Shown here piece by piece: positions 8,934-18,380 of a stretch of DNA of 64,000 nt. A program made the position numbers and the translations under genes. This DNA is from CAIWHR01 sp963726765 (lineage in GTDB: Bacteria > Pseudomonadota > Gammaproteobacteria > Burkholderiales > Casimicrobiaceae). The stretch is taken from positions 620,001-684,000 of the forward strand of contig CAVSDH010000011.1 of NCBI GenBank assembly GCA_963726765.1, in the 5' to 3' direction. The notes beneath the pieces are model-generated. The model ran no database searches. It saw only the letters and a list, made by a program, of their open reading frames with translations, and was not told where the DNA came from. Each line of letters opens with the position of its first letter. Position 1 is the first letter of the stretch.

Positions 8934-8962
8934 TTGACCGAGCATTTTGCATGATCTAAAGT
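8934..8962 (+). promoter_or_regulatory. Divergent promoter for the ligase/transport operon
   Basis: TTGACC (8934-8939), a 17-base spacer and TAAAGT (8957-8962) form a moderate sigma-70 promoter reading towards the DUF4863 gene. The spacer contains AGCATTTTGCAT (8941-8952), a near copy of AGCATTTTATAT at 8821-8832, including a TGCA core. A shared BoxR operator on both divergent promoters is a reasonable inference. Confidence 0.5.
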
Positions 8963-9027
8963 GCCGCTACGGGATTTGGCAGTGCGATGCGACCGACCCT
9001 CGAGCCGCCTCACCGGAAAGACGGGCC

Positions 9028-9498
9028 ATGACGCAGGATGAGTTCACCACGTTGATCGCGTCGATCACCGGGCGCCTCCCGGGCGTCGCGCTCGATGCGA
9101 CTCTCGAAGCGGAGCTCAACCGCACGATCCCTGCGGACGGCGCGGCGTATCGCGCGCTCGTCGACGCGTGCCGCGCGGGCATTTCCGCGGGCTGGATGTG
9201 CAGCCGCGAGCACGCCGGCATCAAGTACGGTCGCGTCGTGAAGCCGGGGCCGGCGACGCAAGGCTATTCGGTCGACGTGGTCGAGATGGACAACGTTTCC
9301 GGTGGCCACCACCGGCATCCGAACGGCGAGATCGACCTCGTCATGCCGCTCGATGCCGCCGCGACATTCGACGGTCGTGGCGCCGGTTGGCTAGTATATG
9401 GACCGGGCACGGCCCACGTGCCGACCGTCACCGGAGGCAAGGCGTGGGTGCTCTACCTGCTGCCCGGTGGCGCGATCGAGTTCACGAAGACGCCGTAG
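9028..9498 (+). CDS. DUF4863 cupin-like protein (4-hydroxylaminobenzoate lyase family)
   Basis: A 156-residue protein recognised as the DUF4863 family, which includes PnbB, the 4-hydroxylaminobenzoate lyase of nitrobenzoate degraders. A cupin-like metal site is visible as GHHRHPNGEIDLVMPL (about residues 92-107), and the C-terminal half has the family pattern GAGWLVYGPGTAHVPTV and YLLPGGAIEF. The ATG at 9028 has a GGAAAG eight bases upstream and is preferred to an earlier in-frame ATG at 8947. First gene of the operon divergent from boxR and 59 bases ahead of the benzoate-CoA ligase. Its precise substrate here is unknown; co-occurrence with box genes suggests a side reaction on substituted benzoates. 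Confidence 0.8.
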   Translation: MTQDEFTTLIASITGRLPGVALDATLEAELNRTIPADGAAYRALVDACRAGISAGWMCSREHAGIKYGRVVKPGPATQGYSVDVVEMDNVSGGHHRHPNGEIDLVMPLDAAATFDGRGAGWLVYGPGTAHVPTVTGGKAWVLYLLPGGAIEFTKTP

Positions 9499-9557
9499 TA
9501 CGGGACTGGCGCAGACGACGCCTTCGCGCGGCGAAGCAGGTACAGGAGGAGAGCAGG

Positions 9558-11148
9558 ATGCCGTCGCTCAGCCACGCCGATCACGGAGTGAGTCCGCCGC
9601 GGGTGGAGATTCCGCGCGACTACAACGCGGCCCACGACCTGATCGAGCGCAATCTCGCCGCCGGCCGCGCGGCGAAGGTTGCATACATCGACGACCTCGG
9701 AACGTACACCTACGGGGATCTCGCGGAGCGCGTCAACCGCTGCGCCAATGCGCTCGCGGGCCTCGGACTGGAGCGCGAGCAACGCGTTCTGCTGTGCCAG
9801 CTCGACACCATCGATTTTCCCGTCGGCGTTCCTTGGCAGCATCAAGGCGGGCATCGTTCCCGTGGCGGGGAACACGATGCTGACCACGAAGGACTACGAC
9901 TACATGCTGCGCGACAGCCGCGCCCGCGCGCTGATCGTGTCCGCGCCGCTGCTGCCGACGCTCGCGCCGCTGTTCGGCTCGCTGCCGCACCTGACGCACG
10001 TCATCGTGTCAGGAGGCGAGGCGGGCCCGCATCAGTCGCTCGCGAAACTCATGGCCGCAGCCGGCAAGACGTTCGAGCCCGCCGAAACGACGTGCGACGA
10101 CGCATGTTTCTGGCTCTATTCCTCCGGGTCCACGGGTGCACCGAAAGGCACCGTGCACATCCAGTCGAGCCTCATGCAGACGGCGGAGCTCTACGCGAAA
10201 CCGGTGCTCGGCATCCGCGATGACGACATCGTGTTCTCGGCCGCGAAGCTCTTCTTCGCCTACGGCCTGGGCAACGGCCTCACGTTCCCGCTGGCGGTCG
10301 GCGCGACGACGGTGCTGATGGCCGAGCGGCCGACGCCACAGGCGGTGTTCGCGCGGTTGCGCAAGCACCAGCCGACGATCTTCTACGGCGTGCCCACGCT
10401 CTACGCGGCGCTGCTCGCGAGCCCGGAGCTGCCGAAGCGCGGCGAGTTGAAGATGCGCCGCTGCACGTCGGCAGGCGAGGCGCTGCCCGCCGACATCGGC
10501 AAGCGCTGGACGCAGCACTTCGGCGTCGAGATCCTGGACGGGCTGGGCTCGACCGAGATGCTGCACATTTTCCTGTCGAACAGGCCGGGCGAGGTCCGGT
10601 ACGGAACGAGCGGCATGCCGGTCCCCGGATACGAGCTGCGCATCCTGGCCGACGACGGACATCCCGCGCCTCCCGGCGAAGTCGGCGAGCTGCAGATCAG
10701 CGGACCGACCGCGGCGACGGGCTACTGGAACAATCGCGAGAAGAGCCGCGCGACGTTTCAGGGTCCGTGGACGCGCAGCGGCGACAAGTATTCGATCGAC
10801 GCGGACGGCTACTATGTCTACTCGGGCCGGAGCGACGACATGCTCAAGGTGGGCGGGATCTATGTGTCGCCGATCGAGGTGGAATCCGCGCTGATCACGC
10901 ACCCGGCCGTGCTCGAGGCCGCGGTGATCGGCAAGGAGGACGACGAGCATCTGACCAAGCCCGTCGCCTACGTGGTGCTGAAGGGCGGCCGGCAGGGCGA
11001 CGACGCGCTGGCCGAGGAGCTGCGCCAGCATGTGAAGGCGCAGCTCGCGCCGTGGAAATATCCGCGCTGGATCGAGTTCATCGACGAGCTGCCCAAGACC
11101 GCAACGGGTAAAATCCAGCGTTTCAAGCTGCGTGCAAAGGCGGCATGA
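9558..11148 (+). CDS. bclA: Benzoate-CoA ligase (one-base frameshift near 9825)
   Basis: Activates benzoate with ATP and CoA to benzoyl-CoA, the substrate of BoxAB. Start at 9558 behind an AGGAGGAG site. Adenylate-forming motifs are all present: YSSGSTGAPKGTVH, GLGSTEMLHIF, SGRSDDMLKVGG and the catalytic lysine in PKTATGKIQRFK. The frame changes at about 9825: the first part reads to DTIDFPV, and the continuation FLGSIKAGIVPVAGNT is in the next frame. Removing one G of the GG at 9825-9826 gives a continuous 529-residue protein of normal family length. Everything else is conserved, so a sequence error is likelier than a pseudogene. It sits between the DUF4863 gene and the Liv transporter. Confidence 0.93.
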
Positions 11149-11216
11149 ATATCGGGGGTGAGGCGCGCCCGCGCGCCGCCTGCGAAGACAACGGCAATTC
11201 AACGGAGGAGAAGGTC

Positions 11217-12407
11217 ATGAAACGAATCGGGTCCCTGCGCCGCCTAGGCGCGATCACCGCCGCCGTCCTGGCGGCCGGCGCGCTGCTGGCGGCGAGTCCC
11301 GCGCTTTCGCAGCAGCAAGGCAAGCTCAAGGTCGGGCTGATGCTGCCCTACACCGGCACCTACGCCGCGCTCGGCAACGCGATCACGAACGGCTTCAAGC
11401 TCGCGATCGAGGAAAACGGCGGCAAGGTCGGCGGCCGCGAAATCGAGTATTTCGTCGTCGACGACGAGTCCGATCCGGCGAAGGCGCCGGAGAACGCCAA
11501 CAAGCTCATCAAGCGCGACAACGTCGACGTCATGGTCGGGACGGTGCACTCGGGTGTCGCGCTCGCGATGTCGAAGGTGGCGCGGGACACCAACACGCTG
11601 CTCATCATTCCGAACGCAGGTGCCGACGACATCACGGGTCCGCTGTGCGCCGCCAACGTGTTCCGGACTTCGTTCTCGAACTCGCAGATGGGCATTGCGA
11701 TGGGCAAGGTAATGGCGGACCAGAAGAAGAAGACGGCCGTCACGATCACGTGGAAATACGCGGCGGGCGAGGAGTCGATCGGAGGCTTCAAGGAATCGTT
11801 CGAGGCGGGCGGCGGCAAGGTGGCGAAGGAACTGTTTCTGCCGTTCCCGCAGGTCGAGTTCCAGCCGCTCCTGACCGAGATCGCCGCGCTCAAGCCCGAC
11901 GTCGTCTACGCGTTCTTCGCGGGCGGCGGTGCGGTCAAGTTCGTCAAGGACTATGCGGCCGCCGGTCTCAACAAGACGATTCCGCTCGTCGGCCCCGGCT
12001 TCCTCACGGACGGCACGCTGGAAGCGCAGGGCGAATCGGCGCAGGGCCTGCTGACGACGCTGCACTATGCCGACGGCCTCAACAATCCCAAGAACAACGC
12101 GTTTCGCGCCGCCTACATGAAGGCGTACAAGGCCGAGCCCGATGTCTACGCCATGCAGGGGTACGACGCCGCCCAGCTCCTCGCCGTCGGCATGAATGCG
12201 GTCAAGGGCGACACGGCCAAGCGCGCGGAGCTGGTGGCCGCGATGGGCGCGGCCAAGCTCGACAGCCCGCGCGGCTCGCTCGCACTCAACAGGGGCCACA
12301 ACCCGATCCACGATATCTACCTGCGCAAGGTCGAGGGCAAGGAGAACAAGTTCGTCAGCGTCGCCGTCAAGAACCTGACGGACCCGCCGCGCGGCTGCAA
12401 GCTCTGA
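11217..12407 (+). CDS. livK: Branched-chain/aromatic-type ABC transporter substrate-binding protein
   Basis: A 396-residue periplasmic binding protein with a signal peptide (about residues 1-30, ending PALSQ) and a Leu/Ile/Val-type type I fold: KVGLMLPYTGTYAALG, VVDDESDPAKAPENANKLI and the hinge-region VGPGFLTDGTLEAQG. The ATG at 11217 has a GGAGGAGAAGG site and is chosen over an upstream in-frame ATG that would precede the signal peptide. It follows benzoate-CoA ligase by 68 bases and precedes the permease genes, so it probably binds benzoate or a related aromatic acid, as proposed for similar loci; the ligand is inferred from context only. Confidence 0.9.
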   Translation: MKRIGSLRRLGAITAAVLAAGALLAASPALSQQQGKLKVGLMLPYTGTYAALGNAITNGFKLAIEENGGKVGGREIEYFVVDDESDPAKAPENANKLIKRDNVDVMVGTVHSGVALAMSKVARDTNTLLIIPNAGADDITGPLCAANVFRTSFSNSQMGIAMGKVMADQKKKTAVTITWKYAAGEESIGGFKESFEAGGGKVAKELFLPFPQVEFQPLLTEIAALKPDVVYAFFAGGGAVKFVKDYAAAGLNKTIPLVGPGFLTDGTLEAQGESAQGLLTTLHYADGLNNPKNNAFRAAYMKAYKAEPDVYAMQGYDAAQLLAVGMNAVKGDTAKRAELVAAMGAAKLDSPRGSLALNRGHNPIHDIYLRKVEGKENKFVSVAVKNLTDPPRGCKL

Positions 12408-12425
12408 TAACGAGGTAAGATTGCG

Positions 12426-12460
12426 CGCGGGCAGGCAGCTTGCCTGCCCGCGTTCTTTTT
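12426..12460 (+). terminator. Intrinsic terminator/attenuator between livK and livH
   Basis: A perfect 12-base-pair stem (12426-12437 with 12441-12452), a three-base GCT loop and a TTCTTTTT tail. Placed between the binding-protein gene and the permease genes, it should let livK be made in excess over the membrane components, a common arrangement. Confidence 0.88.
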
Positions 12461-12481
12461 GCGGGGCGCCGCACCCGACCG

Positions 12482-13348
12482 ATGGACGTCTACTCGTTCC
12501 TGATCCAGCTCCTGAACGGCCTCCAGTACGGGCTGCTCCTGTTCCTGGTGGCATCGGGCCTGACGCTGATCTTCGGCATCATGGGCATCATCAACCTCGC
12601 CCATGGCAGCTTCTACATGATCGGCGCGTACATGGCGTTCTCGCTGTCGGCGCTCACCGGCAGCCTGTTCATGGCCATCGTGGTCGGCATCGTTCTGTCG
12701 GTGGTCCTCGGCGTCGTGCTGGAATGGGCGCTCTTCTCGCGCCTTTACAAGCGCGACCATCTCGAACAGGTGCTGCTGACCTACGGGCTCATCCTCGTAT
12801 TCGAGGAGCTCCGCAGCCTGATCGTCGGCAACGACGTGCATGGCGTTTCGGTGCCGGAGCTCCTCAACTGGTCGATCCCCCTGACGGAAACGCTGTCCTA
12901 TCCCGTCTACCGCCTGTTCATGTCCGCGGTGTGCATCGTGCTGGCCGTGCTGCTCTACCTGCTGATCGCGAAGACCCGCCTCGGCATGATGATCCGCGCC
13001 GGTGCGTCGAACCGCGAGATGGTGGCGGCGCTCGGCCTCAACATCAACCTCGTCTACCGTCTCGTGTTCGCGCTCGGCGTCGCGCTGGCCGCGTTCGCGG
13101 GCATGCTCGCGGCGCCTGTCTCGTCGGTCTATCCCGGCATGGGAACGGGCGTGCTCATCATCTGCTTCGTCGTGGTCGTCATCGGCGGCATCGGTTCGAT
13201 CTGGGGCGCGCTCGTCGCGGCGCTGCTGATCGGGCTCGCCGACACGTTCGGCAAGGTGCTGATTCCGGAAGCCGCGGGCGCCACCGTCTACGTGCTGATG
13301 GCGGCGATCCTCTTGTGGCGTCCCGAAGGCCTCTTCCGCCGCGTCTGA
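12482..13348 (+). CDS. livH: ABC transporter permease LivH-type
   Basis: A 288-residue inner-membrane permease with about eight hydrophobic segments and the LivH signature around GIINLAHGSFYMIGAYMAF (residues 37-55) and the EAA-like loop MVAALGLNINLVYRLVFALG. The ATG at 12482 begins MDVYSFLIQLLNGL, the usual LivH N-terminus; an in-frame start at 12440 would lie inside the terminator hairpin and is rejected. It partners livM, livG and livF downstream. Expected to import an aromatic acid with the upstream binding protein. Confidence 0.93.
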   Translation: MDVYSFLIQLLNGLQYGLLLFLVASGLTLIFGIMGIINLAHGSFYMIGAYMAFSLSALTGSLFMAIVVGIVLSVVLGVVLEWALFSRLYKRDHLEQVLLTYGLILVFEELRSLIVGNDVHGVSVPELLNWSIPLTETLSYPVYRLFMSAVCIVLAVLLYLLIAKTRLGMMIRAGASNREMVAALGLNINLVYRLVFALGVALAAFAGMLAAPVSSVYPGMGTGVLIICFVVVVIGGIGSIWGALVAALLIGLADTFGKVLIPEAAGATVYVLMAAILLWRPEGLFRRV

Positions 13349-13523
13349 CCATGCAAAGCTACTGCGCGTGCCGGCTGCCGCGCCGTTTCCTCGCTCGCCC
13401 ATCGCCGTACTGCGAAGTACTGTCTCGGGGCTCGCTCCGGGCCGCCTTGCATCCGGCCCTGCTTGCGACGCTTTGCGGGACCGGGCCGCACAACCTGGCG
13501 GCGCCCTTCGCCGGGTCGACTCG

Positions 13524-14486
13524 GTGAAGCGCAAGAAGATCGCTCTCCTGGCAGCGCTTGCGCTTCTCGCGCTGTTCCCGTTCGCCGGCGCGACGTTCTA
13601 CACCGAGCTCGTCACCAAGATGATGATCCTCGCGATCTTCGCGCTTTCGCTCGACCTCCTGGTGGGCTACACCGGGCTCGTGTCGTTCGGGCACGCGGCG
13701 TTCTACGGCGTCGGCGCCTACGCGCTCGGCCTGCTTGCGCCGAAGTACGAGGCGGCCAACCTCTGGCTCACGCTTCCCGTCGCGATCGTCGTGGCAGGCC
13801 TTGCGGCGCTTGCCGTCGGCATCTTCGTGGTCCGGGTGAAGGGCATCTATTTCATCATGGTCACGCTCGCGTTCGCGCAGATGTTCTATTTCGTGTTCCA
13901 CGACACGAAGTTCGGGCGCGGCTCCGACGGCATCAGCATGAACTTCAAGCCGGTGGCGGCGATCGGCGGCGTGACGCCCTTCGATCTCGCGAACGCGACG
14001 CACGTCTACTATTTCGTGTTCGCTGCGATGCTTGCCGTCTTCCTGTTCCTGCGGGTTCTGCTGCGCTCGCCGTTCGGCCGCGCGCTCCAGGGTATTCGCA
14101 GCAACGAGCACCGGATGCGCTCGCTCGGCTTCCCCGTCTACCGTTACAAGCTCGCGAGCTTCGCGATCGCCGGCGCGCTCGCGGGGCTCGCGGGCTACCT
14201 GTCCGCGCTGCAGTTCGGCTTCGTGAACCCCGAGCTCCTGTCGTGGCACCAGTCGGGCAACGTGCTGCTGATGCTGATCCTGGGTGGGCAGGGCAGCTTG
14301 TACGGTGCGGTCGTCGGCGCACTGGCGTTCGTCGCCCTGGAGGAGATCTACTCGTCGATGACCACGCACTGGCAGCTTCTGCTCGGCGCGACGATCATCG
14401 CGCTGGTGATCTTCCTGCCCGGCGGTCTCTCGAGCGTCGCCGGGCGCTTCAAGCGCACGCTGATCGGGGGCGTCGACGATGAGTGA
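13524..14486 (+). CDS. livM: ABC transporter permease LivM-type
   Basis: A 320-residue polytopic permease with LivM features: LLVGYTGLVSFGHAAFYGVGAY, the cytoplasmic loop RSPFGRALQGIRSNEHRMRSLGF and the C-terminal LPGGL. The GTG at 13524 gives the typical basic-then-hydrophobic N-terminus (VKRKKIALLAALAL); the 52-residue in-frame extension upstream is rejected as it is not membrane-like. The 175 bases between livH and this start carry no gene but contain short inverted repeats (for example GTACT near 13406 with AGTAC near 13415). Its end overlaps livG by eight bases. Confidence 0.92.
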   Translation: MKRKKIALLAALALLALFPFAGATFYTELVTKMMILAIFALSLDLLVGYTGLVSFGHAAFYGVGAYALGLLAPKYEAANLWLTLPVAIVVAGLAALAVGIFVVRVKGIYFIMVTLAFAQMFYFVFHDTKFGRGSDGISMNFKPVAAIGGVTPFDLANATHVYYFVFAAMLAVFLFLRVLLRSPFGRALQGIRSNEHRMRSLGFPVYRYKLASFAIAGALAGLAGYLSALQFGFVNPELLSWHQSGNVLLMLILGGQGSLYGAVVGALAFVALEEIYSSMTTHWQLLLGATIIALVIFLPGGLSSVAGRFKRTLIGGVDDE

Positions 14487-15229
14487 CGCCATACTTGCCA
14501 CGCGCGGGCTTTCGCGGCGGTTCGGCGGGCTGATGGCGGTCAACGACGTCGCGATCGAGCTCGAGAACGGGCAGGCTGCACGCGGTGCTCGGTCCCAACG
14601 GCGCCGGCAAGACGACGCTCATCAATCTGCTGTCGGGCGAGCTTCCCGCATCCGGCGGCAGCATCCGCTACAAGGGCGAGGACATCACGCGCCTCTCGCC
14701 CGACCGCCGCTCGCGCATCGGCATCGGCCGCAGCTTCCAGAAGACGAACATCTTCCTCTCGTTCACCGCGTTCGAGAACTGCCGGCTCGCGGCGCAGTCG
14801 CGCGATCCGCGTCCGTTGCACGTCGCGTCCGATGCGGCGGCCCATGCGCCCGTGTGCGCGGCGGCACGCGATGCGCTCGACGCGGCGGCGCTGTCGGCGC
14901 GCGCCGACGTCATCGCGTCCGCGCTGTCGCATGGCGAGCAGCGCCAGCTGGAAATCGCGATGGTGCTCGCCACGGCTCCGGAAGTGCTTTTGCTCGACGA
15001 GCCGCTTGCCGGCATGGGGGCCGAAGAAGCGGCGCGGATGGTCGAGCTCCTGAAGAAGATCACGCCGAATCACGCGCTGCTGCTGGTCGAGCACGACATG
15101 GATGCGGTATTCGCCGTCGCGGACCGGATCACCGTGATGGTGAATGGCCAGGTGCTCGAGAGCGGCGCGCCGGAACAGATCCGCGCGAGCCCGGCGGTGC
15201 GGCAGGCGTATCTGGGCGATACTCCATGA
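14479..15229 (+). CDS. livG: ABC transporter ATPase LivG-type (one-base frameshift near 14575)
   Basis: A cytoplasmic ATPase of the Liv transporter. The N-terminus MSDAILATRGLSRRFGGLMAV is in one frame up to ELENGQ, then LHAVLGPNGAGKTTLINLL continues in the next frame. Removing one G at 14574-14575 restores a 249-residue protein with Walker A GPNGAGKTT, signature SHGEQRQLEIAM, Walker B VLLLDEPLAGMG and switch histidine VEHDMD. Family length and every motif are preserved, so the break is probably a sequence error. It overlaps livM by eight bases and lies 54 bases before livF. Confidence 0.92.
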
Positions 15230-15283
15230 GCGCCGCCCGGCTGCCCGATCCCGCGCGCGAGGCGCCGGTGCGGGGGCGCTCCG

Positions 15284-15997
15284 GTGAGCGAATCGATTCT
15301 CGAGGCGCGCGAGCTGCATTCGTATTACGGCTCGAGCCACATCCTGCACGGTGTGGACTTTCGCATCGACCGCAGCGAGGCGGTCGGGTTGATGGGCAGG
15401 AACGGCATGGGCAAGAGCACGCTGATCCGCAGCATGCTCGGCATCGTCAAACCGCGGCACGGAGAAATCTTCGTCTGCGGGACGCCGATGACCGGCGCCG
15501 CTCCCTATCTCGTCGCGCGCAAAGGGATCGCCTACGTGCCCGAGGGACGCGGCATCTTCCCGAACCTGACCGTCCGCGAGAATCTCGTCATGGCGGCGCG
15601 CGCGGGCCCGGACGGCCGCCGCGACTGGACGTACGAGCGTGTGCTGGCGACCTTTCCGCGCCTGGCCGAGCGGCTGGGTCATGGCGGCTGGAAGCTTTCC
15701 GGCGGCGAGCAGCAGATGCTGACGATAGGCCGTGCGCTGATGACCAATCCGGATCTGCTGATCCTCGACGAGGCGACGGAAGGTCTCGCACCGCAGATCG
15801 CGAAGGAAATCTGGCGGATCATCGACGAGATTCGCCGGCACGGCATCGCCACGCTGATCGTCGACAAGAACCACGCGGCGGTCACCGCGATCGCCAATCG
15901 CAACGTGATCCTCGTCAAAGGGCGCATCGTTTTCGAGGGCGACAGCGCGACGCTGCTCGCGCAGCCGGATCTGCTGCACCGGCATCTCGGCGTATAG
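15284..15997 (+). CDS. livF: ABC transporter ATPase LivF-type
   Basis: A 237-residue ATPase with Walker A GRNGMGKST, the LivF-specific GIAYVPEGRGIFPNLTVRENL, signature LSGGEQQMLTIGRAL and Walker B DLLILDEATEGL. A GTG start at 15284 is used; an ATG at 15226 overlapping the livG stop is out of frame. Works with LivG on the LivHM permease. Immediately followed by an alpha/beta hydrolase gene on the same strand. Confidence 0.93.
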   Translation: MSESILEARELHSYYGSSHILHGVDFRIDRSEAVGLMGRNGMGKSTLIRSMLGIVKPRHGEIFVCGTPMTGAAPYLVARKGIAYVPEGRGIFPNLTVRENLVMAARAGPDGRRDWTYERVLATFPRLAERLGHGGWKLSGGEQQMLTIGRALMTNPDLLILDEATEGLAPQIAKEIWRIIDEIRRHGIATLIVDKNHAAVTAIANRNVILVKGRIVFEGDSATLLAQPDLLHRHLGV

Positions 15998-16006
15998 GTT
16001 GCCGGC

Positions 16007-16769
16007 GTGTACGCGCAGGTCGGCGGGCATCGGATCGAGTACGTGCGGATCGACGTGGCGACGCGAGCGCATCCGACGCTGGTGCTGCTCCACGAAGGGC
16101 TGGGCTCCGTCGCCATGTGGCGCGAGTTCCCCGGCCGCCTCGCGCATGCGACGGGCTGCAGCGCGCTCGTCTACTCGCGTTACGGCTACGGAAATTCCGA
16201 CGCCCTGCGGGAGGATCGGGCGGTCCGCTACATGCACGACGAGGCATTGAAGACGCTGCCGGAGCTGCTCGACCAGCTCGACATCCGGCGTCCTGATCCT
16301 CGTCGGACACAGCGACGGCGGCTCGATCGCGCTGATCCACGCCGGTTCCGGCATCCGCCCCGTCGGCGGCGTCGTCACGCTGGCGGCGCATGTGCTGGTC
16401 GAGGACGTCTCGGTGACGAGCATCGCGGCCGCCAAGGTCATGTACGAGACGACCGACCTTCGCGCCAGGCTCGCGCGTTACCACGCCGACGTGGACGGGG
16501 CGTTCTGGGGCTGGAACCGCATCTGGCTGCATCCGGACTTCCGCGCCTGGAACATCGAGGAATATCTGCCGCGCATCGCGTGTCCGGTGCTCGCGATCCA
16601 GGGCGAGGACGACGAGTACGGCACGATGGAGCAGATGCGCCGGATCGGCTCGCAGGTGAGTGACGTCGAGCTGCTCGCGCTCGGGGACTGCCGGCATTCG
16701 GCGCACCGGGACCAGCCGGAAGCGGTGCAGGACGCCATCACGCGCTTCGTCGATCGGATCGCCCCGTAA
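16007..16769 (+). CDS. Alpha/beta hydrolase (one-base frameshift near 16292)
   Basis: A small esterase/thioesterase-type alpha/beta hydrolase. Visible: oxyanion segment LLHEGLGSVAMWREFP, nucleophile elbow GHSDGG just after the frame break, acid GEDDEYG and catalytic histidine in CRHSAHRDQP. The first frame runs to about residue 95; the rest (LILVGHSDGGSIALIHAGSGI) is in the next frame, and removing one C at 16292-16293 yields 253 residues. GTG start at 16007, nine bases after livF. Position in the aromatic uptake/activation operon suggests action on an aromatic ester or CoA ester, but the substrate is not evident. Confidence 0.83.
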
Positions 16770-16802
16770 CCACCCAGCACCTCGACCCAGGAATCCGCCG
16801 CC

Positions 16803-17225
16803 ATGCCCGCTCCGTTCGAGACCGACAAGCCGATCCGCTTCCATCACTGCGATCCCGCCGGGATCGTCTTCTATCCGCAGTATTTCGTGTTGTTCAACGA
16901 ACTGGTCGAGGACTGGTTCAATCGCGGACTCGGCATCGGCTTCGCCCGCTTCCACGACGTCGGCCGCCTTGGCATACCGATGGCGCACATCGACTGCGAC
17001 TTCCTTTCGCCGTCGACGATGGGCGAGGTGCTGCGCTTCCGGCTTTCCGTATCGAAGGTCGGAACGAGTTCGCTGACGCTCGCCGTCGACGCGAGGGCAG
17101 GGGACGAAATTCGCGTGCGCGCAACGCAGGTCGTCGTCCTCATGTCGCTGGACTCGCACCGGCCGGTGCCGATTCCGCCGGAGCTCCGCGCGAAGCTCGG
17201 CCGGTTCGTCGTGCCGTTGTCGTGA
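16803..17225 (+). CDS. 4-hydroxybenzoyl-CoA thioesterase-type hot-dog protein
   Basis: A 140-residue single hot-dog domain. The segment HHCDPAGIVFYPQYFVLFNE carries the catalytic aspartate pattern of the Pseudomonas-type 4-hydroxybenzoyl-CoA thioesterase family, followed by VEDWFNRGLG and a PMAHIDCDFLSPS strand. Such enzymes are common in aerobic CoA-dependent aromatic loci, where they release CoA from dead-end acyl-CoAs. It follows the alpha/beta hydrolase by 33 bases and is probably the last gene of the operon beginning at 9028. Confidence 0.85.
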   Translation: MPAPFETDKPIRFHHCDPAGIVFYPQYFVLFNELVEDWFNRGLGIGFARFHDVGRLGIPMAHIDCDFLSPSTMGEVLRFRLSVSKVGTSSLTLAVDARAGDEIRVRATQVVVLMSLDSHRPVPIPPELRAKLGRFVVPLS

Positions 17226-17383
17226 CATGCGCGGCAGCTCGTCCGTCCGCCGCGCTTGCGTTTGACCCTCCGTGGAGCGCAGGGTAAATTGACGCAACAG
17301 GCACCGCCAAGCGCGACGAGGCTTTCGGGATTTGTGGAATCTGCAATCGCGTCGGCGCGGACCTCTGCAACAATGAGAAGCAG

Positions 17384-17764
17384 ATGCAAATCCAGAAAAA
17401 CATGCACGTTGCGGCAGACGTGTGCCGATTCCGGCCGCAGGGACGGGTGTCGCTGGTCGAGGGCGTCGAAATGGTCACGAATGCGATAGCCTATTGCCGC
17501 GAACGCGGCATTCAACGTCTGCTGGTCGACGTGACGGAGCTCACCGGATACCCTGTTCCGACGCTGGCCGATCGGTTCTGGATGGTCCAGGACTGGGCGC
17601 ACGCGGCGCAGGGACAGTTGATCGTTGCGATGGTCGCTCTGCCGGAATATATCGATCCCGGCAAATTCGGCGTCAAGGCTGCCGCCGATGCGGGTCTCAA
17701 GAGCGACGTGTTCACGTCAGCCGAGGAAGCGGAGAAGTGGCTGGTGGCCAATGCTCCGGATTGA
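17384..17764 (+). CDS. Uncharacterised 126-residue STAS/SpoIIAA-like protein
   Basis: Short protein with alternating strand and helix pattern: RVSLVEGVEMVTNAIAYCRERG, then a buried strand IQRLLVDVTELTGY and a C-terminal helix SAEEAEKWLVAN. This resembles the STAS/SpoIIAA fold used in anti-anti-sigma and lipid-binding proteins, but no phosphorylatable signature is obvious. The function is not recognised. It stands alone, 158 bases after the thioesterase gene and 97 before the next gene, so probably has its own promoter. Confidence 0.6.
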   Translation: MQIQKNMHVAADVCRFRPQGRVSLVEGVEMVTNAIAYCRERGIQRLLVDVTELTGYPVPTLADRFWMVQDWAHAAQGQLIVAMVALPEYIDPGKFGVKAAADAGLKSDVFTSAEEAEKWLVANAPD

Positions 17765-17861
17765 ACGGGCGGCGATGCGCGGTGCATCGCTCGACTTGAG
17801 GAGCGCCGAGCGGCCGTCGCGCCCTATTCGATTTGCAACGGATATCCTTATCGCGATTCGC

Positions 17862-18380
17862 ATGACCGACGACGCCACGCTTCCCCTTGACGGCGGCTGC
17901 ACCTGCCGCTACGTGCGCTACCGCATGACGACCGCGCCGATGTTCGTCCATTGCTGCCACTGCCGGTGGTGCCAGCGTGAAACCGGGGCGTCGTTCGCGC
18001 TCAATGCGATGATCGAAAGCGACCGCATCGCGCTGCTGCACGGCGACGTCGACATCGTCGACACGCCGTCCGAGAGCGGCAAGGGGCAGCGAATCGCGCG
18101 ATGCCCGAAATGCCGGATTGCGGTGTGGAGCCACTACGCGGGCGCGGGCGACGCGGTGAGCTTCGTCCGCGTCGGCACGCTGGACGACCCGGACCGCCTT
18201 CCTCCGGACATCCATATCTTCACGGCGTCGAAGCAGCCGTGGGTGGTGATTCCCGCCGGCCAGCCGGCGGTTCCCGAGTATTACAAGGCCGCGGATTACT
18301 GGCCCGGGGACAGCCTCGCACGCCGCGCTTCGGTGTTGGCGGCGCGCGCCGCGCGTGGCGCCGGCGAAGCACGGTCGTGA
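17862..18380 (+). CDS. GFA-family (CENP-V/formaldehyde-activating-like) zinc protein
   Basis: A 172-residue protein with the GFA zinc-binding layout: GGCTCRYVRYR near residue 11, HCCHCRWCQRETGASF near 30 and RCPKCRIAVWSHY near 80. The family includes glutathione-dependent formaldehyde-activating enzyme and many uncharacterised relatives; formaldehyde activity is not implied. Its TGA overlaps the GTG start of the next gene, suggesting co-translation. Confidence 0.85.
   Translation: MTDDATLPLDGGCTCRYVRYRMTTAPMFVHCCHCRWCQRETGASFALNAMIESDRIALLHGDVDIVDTPSESGKGQRIARCPKCRIAVWSHYAGAGDAVSFVRVGTLDDPDRLPPDIHIFTASKQPWVVIPAGQPAVPEYYKAADYWPGDSLARRASVLAARAARGAGEARS

Noticed and set aside
15226..15284. ATG overlapping the livG stop as the livF start
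   Set aside because: It is out of frame with LivF; the GTG at 15284 gives the expected N-terminus.
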